From contig NZ_CP088022.1 in NCBI RefSeq assembly GCF_013373795.3, forward strand, positions 992,001-1,056,000: DNA of 64,000 nt, given 5' to 3'. Position 1 is the stretch's first letter. Each line of letters starts with the position of its first letter. A program made the position numbers and the translations under genes. Source of the stretch: Bradyrhizobium quebecense (lineage in GTDB: Bacteria > Pseudomonadota > Alphaproteobacteria > Rhizobiales > Xanthobacteraceae). Below are positions 25,822-33,708 of this stretch, piece after piece. A model generated the notes under the pieces. It saw nothing but the letters and a program-made list of their open reading frames with translations, searched no databases and was not told where the DNA came from.

Positions 25822-25843
25822 AAAAAACCAGCGAGTTGATCAA

Positions 25844-26620
25844 ATGGCAACCGCCAATATCGCAGTCTCCGAAACGCCGCTGGTGCTCTACGCGCTGCGC
25901 CGCGCCGACGATGCGCTGATCCTCGGCCATCGGCTGTCCGAATGGTGCGGCCATGCGCCCGCGCTGGAAGAGGACATGGCGCTCGCCAATATGGGTCTCG
26001 ACCTGCTTGGCCAGGCCCGCGAACTCTACACGTATGCGGCCAAGGTCGAAGGCAAAGGCAACGACGAAGACAAGTTCGCCTATCTGCGCGACGTCAGGCA
26101 GTACCGCAATCTGCTGCTGGTCGAACAGCCGAACGGCGACTTTGCCCGCACCATGGTGCGGCAGTTCTTCTATGCGGCATTCGCCGATCTCTACTGGCGC
26201 GCGATGATGGCGTCTTCCGATCCGACATTCGCCGCGATCGCGGCGAAGTCGGAGAAGGAGAGCGCCTATCATTTGCGGCATTCGTCGGAATGGATCGTCC
26301 GTCTCGGCGACGGCACCGAGGAGAGCCACCGCCGCGCGCAGGATGCGATCGACGATCTCTGGGCCTATACCGGCGAGATGTTCGCGGTCGACGACAGCGA
26401 GCGCGGCCTGATCGAGGACGGCATCGCGATCGATCCCGCGGCGCTAAAGCCGCGCTGGCTGAAGACGGTCACCGGCATCGTCAACGAGGCGACGCTGTCG
26501 CTGCCATCGGGCAACTGGATGCAGCAGGGCGGCCGCACCGGCAGCCACAGCGAGCATCTCGGCCATCTCCTCAGCGAGCTGCAATCGATGCAGCGGACCT
26601 TTCCGGGGGCAACATGGTGA
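25844..26620 (+). CDS. paaC: Phenylacetyl-CoA epoxidase subunit PaaC
   Basis: A 258-residue ferritin-like partner of PaaA that lacks a working diiron site in characterised homologues but shapes the active complex. LEEDMALANMGLDLLGQARELY and EKESAYHLRHSSEWIVRLGDG are hallmark blocks, seen here in full. The ATG at 25844 lies after the repeat with weak ribosome binding. The paaD start overlaps its end (26614-26620). Confidence 0.96.
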   Translation: MATANIAVSETPLVLYALRRADDALILGHRLSEWCGHAPALEEDMALANMGLDLLGQARELYTYAAKVEGKGNDEDKFAYLRDVRQYRNLLLVEQPNGDFARTMVRQFFYAAFADLYWRAMMASSDPTFAAIAAKSEKESAYHLRHSSEWIVRLGDGTEESHRRAQDAIDDLWAYTGEMFAVDDSERGLIEDGIAIDPAALKPRWLKTVTGIVNEATLSLPSGNWMQQGGRTGSHSEHLGHLLSELQSMQRTFPGATW

Positions 26621-27117
26621 CGGTGGCGCTCAGCGATGCAGATCTGCGCCGGCGCGCCTGGAGCGCGGCTGCGCAGGTGGTCGATCCCGAAATCCCGGTG
26701 CTGACCATCGCCGATCTCGGCGTGCTGCGCGATGTCGCGGTCCACGACGGCCATGTCGAGGTCGCGATCACGCCGACCTATTCCGGCTGTCCCGCGATGA
26801 ACATGATCGCGCTCGAGATCGAGCTTGCGCTGGAACGCGAGGGCATTCACCAGCCGAAGGTCCGCACCGTGTTGTCGCCGGCCTGGACCACCGACTGGAT
26901 GAGCGAGGACGGCCGACGCAAGCTGAAGGAGTACGGCATCGCGCCGCCGCTGCCGGGCTCCTCGCGCCGCGCGCTGTTCGGCGAGCAGCAGGTCCCGTGC
27001 CCGCAATGCGGGTCAGGCGATACCGAACTGCTGTCCGAATTCGGCTCGACCTCGTGCAAGGCGCTGTGGCGTTGCAAGAGCTGCCGTGAACCCTTCGACT
27101 ACTTCAAGTGTCATTGA
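26614..27117 (+). CDS. paaD: PaaD, DUF59/MIP18-type maturation factor
   Basis: A 167-residue protein thought to help assemble the iron-sulfur or diiron centres of the epoxidase system. The N-terminal DUF59 domain shows VVDPEIPVLTIADLGVLRD (about 22-40) and the conserved Cys59 in YSGCPAMN. The C-terminal domain has two cysteine pairs (CPQCGS and CRSC-like CKSCREPF) typical of a zinc- or iron-sulfur-binding tail. The ATG overlaps the paaC stop by seven bases; paaE starts two bases after its stop. Confidence 0.95.
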   Translation: MVTVALSDADLRRRAWSAAAQVVDPEIPVLTIADLGVLRDVAVHDGHVEVAITPTYSGCPAMNMIALEIELALEREGIHQPKVRTVLSPAWTTDWMSEDGRRKLKEYGIAPPLPGSSRRALFGEQQVPCPQCGSGDTELLSEFGSTSCKALWRCKSCREPFDYFKCH

Positions 27118-27119
27118 TC

Positions 27120-28196
27120 ATGTCGACCCCACGATTCCACCGTCTGTCCGTCAGCGATCTGCGCCGCGAGGCGTCGGATGCCATCTCGATGACTTTTGCG
27201 ATCCCCGACGAGCTGCAAGGCGACTACCGCTTCACGCCGGGCCAGTATCTGACGCTGCGCACCACGATGGACGGCGAGGAAGTCCGCCGTTCCTATTCGA
27301 TCTGCTCCGGCCCCGACGACGGCGAATTGCGCATCGCGGTGAAGAAGGTCGATGGCGGCGCCTTCTCGAACTGGGCCGCCGACGAGCTGAAGGCCGGCGA
27401 CGAGCTCGACGTGATGACGCCGACCGGCCGTTTCGGCATCGCGCATGCGCCCGGCGAGGCGCGGACCTATGTCGGCTTCGCCGCCGGCAGCGGCATCACG
27501 CCGATCCTCTCGATCATCAAGGGCGTGCTGGCGCGGGAGCCGGACAGCCGCTTCTTCCTGTTCTACGGCAACCGCTCGACCGAGGGCATGTTGTTCCGCG
27601 AGGCGCTGGAGGAGCTGAAGGACCGCTTCATGCAGCGGCTGTCGGTGTTCCACGTCATCTCGGGTGAAGAGCAGGACATTCCGATCCTGCACGGCCGGCT
27701 CGACGGCGAGAAGGTGCGGGTGCTGCTGCGCTCGCTGGTGCCTGCCTCGACCGTCGATCATGTCTTCGTCTGCGGCCCGGCCGCGATGAGCGAGACGATC
27801 GAGGCGACCTGCCGCGAAATCGGTATCGCCGCAGAGCGCATCCATGTCGAGCGCTTCGTGTCGGAATTCGGCGGCAAGCCGCGCGCGAAGGTGGTCGTGC
27901 CGGCCGGTGCGCCGCCGAAGGCGATCGCCGGACTGATCATCGACGGCAAGCGCCGCGAGGTCCCGGTGGCCGACGGCGAGTCGATCCTCGATGCCGCGCT
28001 GCGCGCCGGCATGGATTTGCCGTTCGCCTGCAAGGGCGGCATGTGCTCGACCTGCCGCGCCAAGCTCGTCGAAGGCGAGGCACCGATGGATCTGAACTAT
28101 TCGCTGGAGCCGTGGGAGCTGAAGGCGGGGTTCATCCTCACCTGCCAGGCCAAGCCGTGCTCCGGCAAGGTCGTGGTCGACTACGACCACGTCTAA
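27120..28196 (+). CDS. paaE: Phenylacetyl-CoA epoxidase reductase PaaE
   Basis: A 358-residue NADPH reductase passing electrons through FAD and a 2Fe-2S cluster to PaaABC. RRSYSICSGPDDG binds FAD, YVGFAAGSGITPILSIIK binds the nucleotide, and the plant-type ferredoxin domain at the C-terminus has CKGGMCSTCRAKL plus LTCQAKP, giving four cluster cysteines. The ATG at 27120 matches the family start. Completes the epoxidase set in canonical A-B-C-D-E order. Confidence 0.97.
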   Translation: MSTPRFHRLSVSDLRREASDAISMTFAIPDELQGDYRFTPGQYLTLRTTMDGEEVRRSYSICSGPDDGELRIAVKKVDGGAFSNWAADELKAGDELDVMTPTGRFGIAHAPGEARTYVGFAAGSGITPILSIIKGVLAREPDSRFFLFYGNRSTEGMLFREALEELKDRFMQRLSVFHVISGEEQDIPILHGRLDGEKVRVLLRSLVPASTVDHVFVCGPAAMSETIEATCREIGIAAERIHVERFVSEFGGKPRAKVVVPAGAPPKAIAGLIIDGKRREVPVADGESILDAALRAGMDLPFACKGGMCSTCRAKLVEGEAPMDLNYSLEPWELKAGFILTCQAKPCSGKVVVDYDHV

Positions 28197-28291
28197 TTCT
28201 TTCTGCGCGTTGACACCCCCGGTGTCGGCGCCCAACACTAATTTGACGCCAAGAAGCCCGTTGCAACGGGCCCGCAGACAGGGAGTTCAAT

Positions 28292-28762
28292 GTGAACGTG
28301 AAGGCCACGCTATCGCCCGAGGACATGACGCAGGAAGATTTGGCCCGCGCCTGCGCGGATGCGATGTGGAAGGAAGACGACGCCAGCAAGGGCCTCGGCA
28401 TGGAGCTGGTCGAGATCAAGCCGGGGCAGGCGGTGATGGCGATGACGATACTGCCGCACATGGTCAACGGCCAGCGCATCTGCCATGGCGGCTACATCTT
28501 CACGCTCGCTGACTCAGCCTTCGCTTTTGCCTGCAACAGCCGCAACGATCGCGCGGTGGCGGCGCAGGGCAACGTCACATTCATCCGGCCCGGCAAGCTC
28601 GGCGATCGTCTGGTGGCGACCGCGCGCGAGATCTCGCGCAGCGGCCGCTCGGGAATCTACGACGTGCGCGTTACCGCCGGCGACAGCGTGATCGCCGAGT
28701 TTCGTGGGCATTCGCGCGTGATACAAGGCAGCTGGCTGCCGGACACAGACATCAAGGCATAA
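28292..28762 (+). CDS. paaI: Hydroxyphenylacetyl-CoA thioesterase PaaI
   Basis: A 156-residue hotdog-fold thioesterase that releases CoA from dead-end hydroxyphenylacetyl-CoA products. The active-site block NGQRICHGGYIFTLADSAFA and later VTFIRPGKLGDRLVATA are diagnostic. The start is GTG at 28292, after GGGAGTTC, because the ATG overlapping it is out of frame. It lies 95 nt after paaE, and paaK follows after 19 nt. Confidence 0.94.
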   Translation: MNVKATLSPEDMTQEDLARACADAMWKEDDASKGLGMELVEIKPGQAVMAMTILPHMVNGQRICHGGYIFTLADSAFAFACNSRNDRAVAAQGNVTFIRPGKLGDRLVATAREISRSGRSGIYDVRVTAGDSVIAEFRGHSRVIQGSWLPDTDIKA

Positions 28763-28781
28763 GGCTTTAGGGGGAACGTCG

Positions 28782-30113
28782 ATGGCAACGGCAAAGCTCA
28801 AGGTCAAGGACGGCGGTTATCACGCCGAGCTCGATGCGGCCGAACGCGCCTCGCGCGACGAGATCATGGCGCTGCAGACCAGGCGGCTCGCCTGGTCGCT
28901 GAAGCACGCCTATGACAATGTCGCGCACTACAAGAAGGCGTTCGACGCGGCGGGCGTGCACCCGTCCGATTTCAAGCAGCTTTCCGATCTCGCAAAATTT
29001 CCCTTCACGGTGAAGACCGATCTGCGCGACAATTATCCCTTCAACATGTTCGCGGTGCCGCGCGAACAACTGGCGCGGGTTCATGCCTCCTCGGGCACCA
29101 CGGGCAAGCCGATCGTGGTCGGCTATACCAAGGGAGACATCGACACCTGGGCCGATGTGATGGCGCGCTCGATCCGCGCCGCCGGCGGCCGCAAGGGCAT
29201 GCTGATGCACAATGCCTATGGCTATGGCCTGTTCACCGGCGGCCTCGGCGCGCATTACGGCGCCGAGCGGCTCGGCTGCACCGTGATCCCGATCTCCGGC
29301 GGCATGACCGAGCGGCAGGTGCAGCTCATCAACGACTTCCGGCCCGACATCATCACGGTGACGCCGAGCTACATGCTGGCGATCCTCGACGAGTTCAAGC
29401 GGCAAGGGCTCGACCCGCGCAGATCGTCGCTCAAGTTCGGCATCTTCGGCGCCGAGCCGTGGACCAACGCGATGCGCGTCGAGATCGAGCAGGCCTTCGA
29501 CATGGATGCGACGGATATCTACGGCCTGTCGGAGGTGATCGGCCCCGGTGTCGCGCAGGAATGCGTGGAGACCAAGGACGGCCTGCACATCTGGGAGGAT
29601 CACTTCTATCCTGAAGTGATCGATCCGCTGACCGGCAAGGTGCTGCCCGACGGCGAGAAGGGCGAACTGGTGTTCACCTCGCTCACCAAGGAAGCCTTCC
29701 CGATCATCCGCTATCGGACCCGCGACCTGACGCGGCTGTTGCCCGGCACGGCGCGGCCCGGCATGCGGCGGATGGAGAAGGTGACCGGCCGCTCCGACGA
29801 CATGATCATCCTGCGCGGCGTCAACGTGTTCCCGACCCAGATCGAGGAGGCGCTGCTGGCGACCGACTGGTGCGGCGGCCACTTTGTTATAGAACTCACC
29901 CGCGAGGGCCGGATGGACGAGATGACGGTGCTCGCCGAAGCCCGGCCCGAGAGCTGGGACGGCGAGGGACTCACCGCGCACGCCGAGAAAGTCTCCGCCT
30001 TCATCAAGAACACGATCGGCATCTCGACCCGCGTCCGCGTCGTCGCGCCCGAGACATTGGAACGTTCGCTCGGCAAGGCGAAACGTGTTTACGACAAGCG
30101 GCCGAAAGAATAG
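28782..30113 (+). CDS. paaK: Phenylacetate-CoA ligase PaaK
   Basis: A 443-residue ANL-superfamily ligase that activates phenylacetate with ATP and CoA, the entry step of the pathway. The P-loop-like SSGTTGKPIVVGYT (about 105-118), YGLSEVIGPGVAQEC and YRTRDLTRLLPG blocks are all present. TAGGGGGAACG precedes the ATG. It ends the recognised paa set here; the ring-opening and beta-oxidation genes (paaG, paaZ, paaH, paaJ) are not in the window. An amidase follows after 35 nt. Confidence 0.97.
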   Translation: MATAKLKVKDGGYHAELDAAERASRDEIMALQTRRLAWSLKHAYDNVAHYKKAFDAAGVHPSDFKQLSDLAKFPFTVKTDLRDNYPFNMFAVPREQLARVHASSGTTGKPIVVGYTKGDIDTWADVMARSIRAAGGRKGMLMHNAYGYGLFTGGLGAHYGAERLGCTVIPISGGMTERQVQLINDFRPDIITVTPSYMLAILDEFKRQGLDPRRSSLKFGIFGAEPWTNAMRVEIEQAFDMDATDIYGLSEVIGPGVAQECVETKDGLHIWEDHFYPEVIDPLTGKVLPDGEKGELVFTSLTKEAFPIIRYRTRDLTRLLPGTARPGMRRMEKVTGRSDDMIILRGVNVFPTQIEEALLATDWCGGHFVIELTREGRMDEMTVLAEARPESWDGEGLTAHAEKVSAFIKNTIGISTRVRVVAPETLERSLGKAKRVYDKRPKE

Positions 30114-30148
30114 CCTCTCGCTCGCAATCCAAAGAGCGCTGGGTTTCC

Positions 30149-31579
30149 ATGGCCGATAGCAACGAAGCAACCGCTGCGCAGATCGTGGCTGATATCCGCG
30201 ACCGGAGGGTGACGGCCGTCAGCGTCGTCGAGGCCGCGCTCGATCGCGCGGAGCGGCGCAAGCACCTCAACGCCTTCATCATGCTGAACCGCGACGGCGC
30301 CCTGGCGGCGGCGCGCCAGGTCGATGCCGGCACGCGCACCGGCGTGCTGGCCGGGCTTCCGATCGTCGTGAAGGACAACATCAACACGTCAGACCTGCCG
30401 ACATCGGGCGGCACTCCGGCGCTGCAACACGCGCGGCCTGCGCGCAATGCGCCGTCGCTGCAGAAGCTGCTCGATGCCGGTGCTGTGGTCATCGGCAAGA
30501 CCAATCTGCACGAGCTTGCCTTCGGCATCACCAGCACCAATCTCGCGCCGTTCGCGGGACCGGTGCGGAATCCCTACGACACGCGCCGGATCCCGGGCGG
30601 CTCGTCGGGCGGAACATCGGCGGCGATCGCTGCGCGTATCGCCACCTGCGGCCTCGGGTCGGACACCGGCGGCTCGACCCGCGTGCCCGCGGCGCTGACC
30701 GGCATCGTGGGCCTCAGGCCTTCGGTCGGCAATGGCGGCACCGAGCGGCGCTATCACGACGACAACCAGGTGGTTCCGATCAGCCATACCCGCGACACGG
30801 TCGGCCCGATGGGACGCACGGTCGCCGACGTCGCGCTGCTCGATGCGGTGATCACAGGCACGCCGCTGGCGTCAGCCATTCCGCTGCGCGGCGTGCGTCT
30901 CGGCATGCCCGCCTGTTTCTGGAGCGGCCTCGATCGCGACGTCGAGACTGTCGCCCGCGCAGCCTGCGCGCGGCTCACGGCTGATGGCGCGGTGCTGGTC
31001 GATGTCGATATGCCCGGCCTGTTCGAGCAGAACGGCAAGGTGTCCTTCGTGGTCGCGCTGCATGAACCGATCGCCGATATCCCGGCCTGGCTCAAGGCCT
31101 CCGGGATCGAAGGGATCACGCTGTCCGACATCGCGGCCGGCGTCGCCAGTCCCGACGTCGTCGGCGCGTTCGGCGCCATCACGGCGGACGCGTTCGGTGC
31201 CGCCTATGACGATGCGATCAAGGTGCGGCGGCCGGCGCTGCAGGCGATCTATGCGGCGTATCTCAGGGACAACAAGCTGGATGCCATCCTGTTTCCGACC
31301 ACGATCGCGCCTGCGCCTGTCATCGACGAGAAGACCGGGTCCGGCGAGATGTCGGTCAATGGCGGCGAGCCGGTGCCGACCTTCGGCACCATGATCCGCA
31401 ACACCGATCCCGGCAGCAATGCCGGCCTTCCCGGGCTGTCGCTCTATGCCGGCATGACGCCCGATGGCCTGCCGGTCGGGCTCGAGCTCGACGGTCCGGT
31501 CGGCAGCGATGCCAGATTGCTGGGGCTTGGCCTGTCGATCGAAGCGCTTCTGGGTACGGCCCCGCCACCGCGGCTCTGA
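30149..31579 (+). CDS. Amidase-signature hydrolase, paa-linked
   Basis: A 476-residue amidase-signature enzyme. The Ser-cisSer-Lys triad is visible as Lys75 (VVKDN), Ser152 (GGSSGG) and Ser176 (DTGGST). It resembles indoleacetamide and mandelamide hydrolases. Its start is only 35 nt after paaK, so it is probably the last gene of the paa operon and could release phenylacetate from phenylacetamide, or indoleacetate from indoleacetamide. The substrate is an inference from position; the family is broad. Confidence 0.88.
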   Translation: MADSNEATAAQIVADIRDRRVTAVSVVEAALDRAERRKHLNAFIMLNRDGALAAARQVDAGTRTGVLAGLPIVVKDNINTSDLPTSGGTPALQHARPARNAPSLQKLLDAGAVVIGKTNLHELAFGITSTNLAPFAGPVRNPYDTRRIPGGSSGGTSAAIAARIATCGLGSDTGGSTRVPAALTGIVGLRPSVGNGGTERRYHDDNQVVPISHTRDTVGPMGRTVADVALLDAVITGTPLASAIPLRGVRLGMPACFWSGLDRDVETVARAACARLTADGAVLVDVDMPGLFEQNGKVSFVVALHEPIADIPAWLKASGIEGITLSDIAAGVASPDVVGAFGAITADAFGAAYDDAIKVRRPALQAIYAAYLRDNKLDAILFPTTIAPAPVIDEKTGSGEMSVNGGEPVPTFGTMIRNTDPGSNAGLPGLSLYAGMTPDGLPVGLELDGPVGSDARLLGLGLSIEALLGTAPPPRL

Positions 31580-31720
31580 GCAGGCCTCCCGCAACAAGCC
31601 CCTTGAATTGATCGGCCAGTCGACTAGTCATGGCTGAGGCCGCCTGGCCGCCACGATCCGCGCGCCTTGCGGCGCGCCTTTCGCTGCGCCCGCAATGACG
31701 AAGGCAATTGAAGGATTGTC

Positions 31721-32776
31721 ATGGACCCCGCCACGATCGTCATCCTCGCCGCCCTGGTCATCGGCCTGATCTATGGCTCGGTCGGGCTCGTCAGCGGCTT
31801 CTGCATGATGAGCGGCCTGCGCGGCTGGTGGGCGGACGGCGATGGCCGGCTGGTGCGCACCTACGCGCTGGCGATGGGGGTTGCGATCGCGGCCTCGCAG
31901 CTGCTGGCGGCGGCGGGCCTCGTCGATCTCGGCAAGTCGATCTATCTGCAACCGTCGTTCTCGGCGCCGATGATGTTCCTCGGCGGGCTCTTGTTCGGCT
32001 ACGGCATGGTGCTGTCGAATGGCTGCGGCTCGCGGGCGCTGGTGCTGCTCGGGCGCGGCAATCTGCGTTCCTTCGTGGTCGTGATCGTGCTCGGCATCTT
32101 TGCCGAGATGACGCTGAAGGGCCTGATCGCACCCATGCGCATCGCGATGGTGCAGGCCTCGCAGGCCACGGTATCAGCCAATTCGGCGCCGGCGCTGTTG
32201 GCAAGCATCGGCCTCGGCGCGGTGTCGGCGCGGATGGTGGCGGCCTCGGTGCTATCAGCCGTCCTGATCATTTTCGCCTTCGCCCATGCGCCGTTCCGGA
32301 AATCGCCCGGCCAGATCGCGGCCGGCCTGATCGTCGGCCTGCTGGTGGCGGGCGGCTGGTACGCGACCGGTTATCTCGGCGCCGATGATTTCAATCCGGT
32401 GCCGGTGACCTCGCTCACCTTCATCGCGCCGATCGCCGACGCCCTGCAATATGTCATGCTGTCGACCGGCTCGACGCTCAATTTCGGCATCGTCACCGTG
32501 TTCGGCGTGTTTGCCGGCAGCGCGGTCACGGCGCTCGCCACCGGGCGCTTCCAGCTTGAGGGCTACCGGTCGCCGCGGCACATGCTGCGCTCGGCAGGCG
32601 GCGCCGCGCTGATGGGCGCGGGCGGCGTGATGGCGTTCGGCTGCTCGGTCGGGCAGGGGCTCACCGGCTTGTCGACGCTGTCGCTGTCGTCCTTCATCGC
32701 AATCGCCGGCATCATGCTCGGCGCCGGCGCCGGCCTGCGCGGCGCGCTGCGGGTCAGGCCGCTGGCAACGGCTTGA
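31721..32776 (+). CDS. YeeE/YedE (TsuA-like) sulfur-compound transporter
   Basis: A 351-residue inner-membrane protein with about nine to ten hydrophobic segments. It has the conserved cysteines of the YeeE/YedE family: SGFCMMSGLRGWW near the start, LSNGCGSRALVLLG in the first half and FGCSVGQGLTG in the second, in a two-fold pseudo-repeat. Characterised TsuA moves thiosulfate by cysteine relay. The annotation transfers the family role; no sulfur-metabolism gene is adjacent, although a sulfite-oxidase-like gene lies about 8 kb away. Confidence 0.88.
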   Translation: MDPATIVILAALVIGLIYGSVGLVSGFCMMSGLRGWWADGDGRLVRTYALAMGVAIAASQLLAAAGLVDLGKSIYLQPSFSAPMMFLGGLLFGYGMVLSNGCGSRALVLLGRGNLRSFVVVIVLGIFAEMTLKGLIAPMRIAMVQASQATVSANSAPALLASIGLGAVSARMVAASVLSAVLIIFAFAHAPFRKSPGQIAAGLIVGLLVAGGWYATGYLGADDFNPVPVTSLTFIAPIADALQYVMLSTGSTLNFGIVTVFGVFAGSAVTALATGRFQLEGYRSPRHMLRSAGGAALMGAGGVMAFGCSVGQGLTGLSTLSLSSFIAIAGIMLGAGAGLRGALRVRPLATA

Positions 32777-32948
32777 AGCTCTTGTTTGAGCGCCGTTTGC
32801 AACGAGCATGAGATCAATCAGCTTAACGGGATGTTCTAGATCGGCAGGCTCTCGCGGCCGGGCGCGAGCGGCCGATCAAGCCGGTTGAAATGATGGCACG
32901 GAGATAGTGTGGTGGATTGTGCCTTCGGCCATCTACACGAAAAACGAC

Positions 32949-33581
32949 TCATTCACCGAGGAGCTTGAAAAAGCCCTTTGAGAAGGAATGAAGCGGTTCG
33001 GAACGGCGTTCGAGTTTGGCGCGAAGAACGGCGCCCTCCCAACCGATCCAGAAGAACTCGGCAAGCCAGTCGCAATCTTGGTTGGAAGAGATTGCACCGG
33101 TAGCCTGGGCAGCTCTCAAGCACTTGGCAGTGCGCTGCTGCCAGTCGATGAACACATCGAACAGCTGCTGGCGAAATGATTGTGGAAGTACGCTCATCTC
33201 CTGCCCAAGATTGCCCACCAAACAGCCTCGCGCATAACGGAAGCGCTTCATGGCGGATGTAGCATCGTCGGCAAAACCTCTGAGCCTTTCGAGCGGGGGA
33301 TGCTGCTCGTTCAGGAAGAAGCTGTCGAGCTTCCGCGAAAAGTAGCCAGCGTAGCTGTCGATCAGCTCCGCTCCAAATGCCTCTTTGCTCGGAAAGTAGT
33401 GGTAGAACGACCCCTTTGGCACGTCGACGCTCCGCAAGACTTCCTCGATCCCCGTCGCGGAATAGCCCTTCTCCGTCAGCATAACGACACCTGCACGGAC
33501 CAGCGCGTCACGGGTCGCGCTGGTGCCGGCAAGTTCCTTAGCAGGTCGCCCGCGACGGCGGCGAGGCAGCGTCTTGCTCAT
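32949..33581 (-). CDS. TetR-family regulator of the adjacent secreted-hydrolase cassette
   Basis: A 210-residue TetR regulator. A basic start KTLPRRRRGRP leads to the helix-turn-helix TGIEEVLRSVDVPKGSFYHYFPSKEAF, quoted here in overlapping parts: GIEEVLRSVDVPKGSFYHYF. The C-terminal ligand domain resembles the AcuR/TetR_C_16-like group by length only. The ATG at 33581 is chosen because an in-frame extension to 33644 crosses the operator-like dyad. The operator TAGACCGATCGTCTA lies 12 bp upstream, so it is probably autoregulated. Base composition and codon use look less GC-biased than in flanking genes. Confidence 0.88.
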   Translation of the reverse strand: MSKTLPRRRRGRPAKELAGTSATRDALVRAGVVMLTEKGYSATGIEEVLRSVDVPKGSFYHYFPSKEAFGAELIDSYAGYFSRKLDSFFLNEQHPPLERLRGFADDATSAMKRFRYARGCLVGNLGQEMSVLPQSFRQQLFDVFIDWQQRTAKCLRAAQATGAISSNQDCDWLAEFFWIGWEGAVLRAKLERRSEPLHSFSKGFFKLLGE

Positions 33582-33592
33582 GCAGATCGTAA

Positions 33593-33607
33593 TAGACCGA
33601 TCGTCTA
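33593..33607. promoter_or_regulatory. TetR operator copy 1 (autoregulatory)
   Basis: TAGACCGATCGTCTA, a dyad of TAGAC and GTCTA around five bases, the common form of TetR-family sites. An identical 15-mer occurs at 36073-36087. This copy lies just upstream of the TetR start. Confidence 0.8.
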
Positions 33608-33708
33608 GGAGAAAGCAAACTGCCCGTGATGCGGCGTTCTGCAAGTGACGGAGACGCTCTCACTCCATCCACTAGTTCAGTGGCAGGCCTAGCTCCGGCT
33701 TGGCTCGC

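Noticed and set aside
31640..31700. Segment ending CGCAATGACG that resembles one end of repeat family B
   Set aside because: Only about ten bases match and the other arm is missing, so it may be a degenerate remnant or chance.
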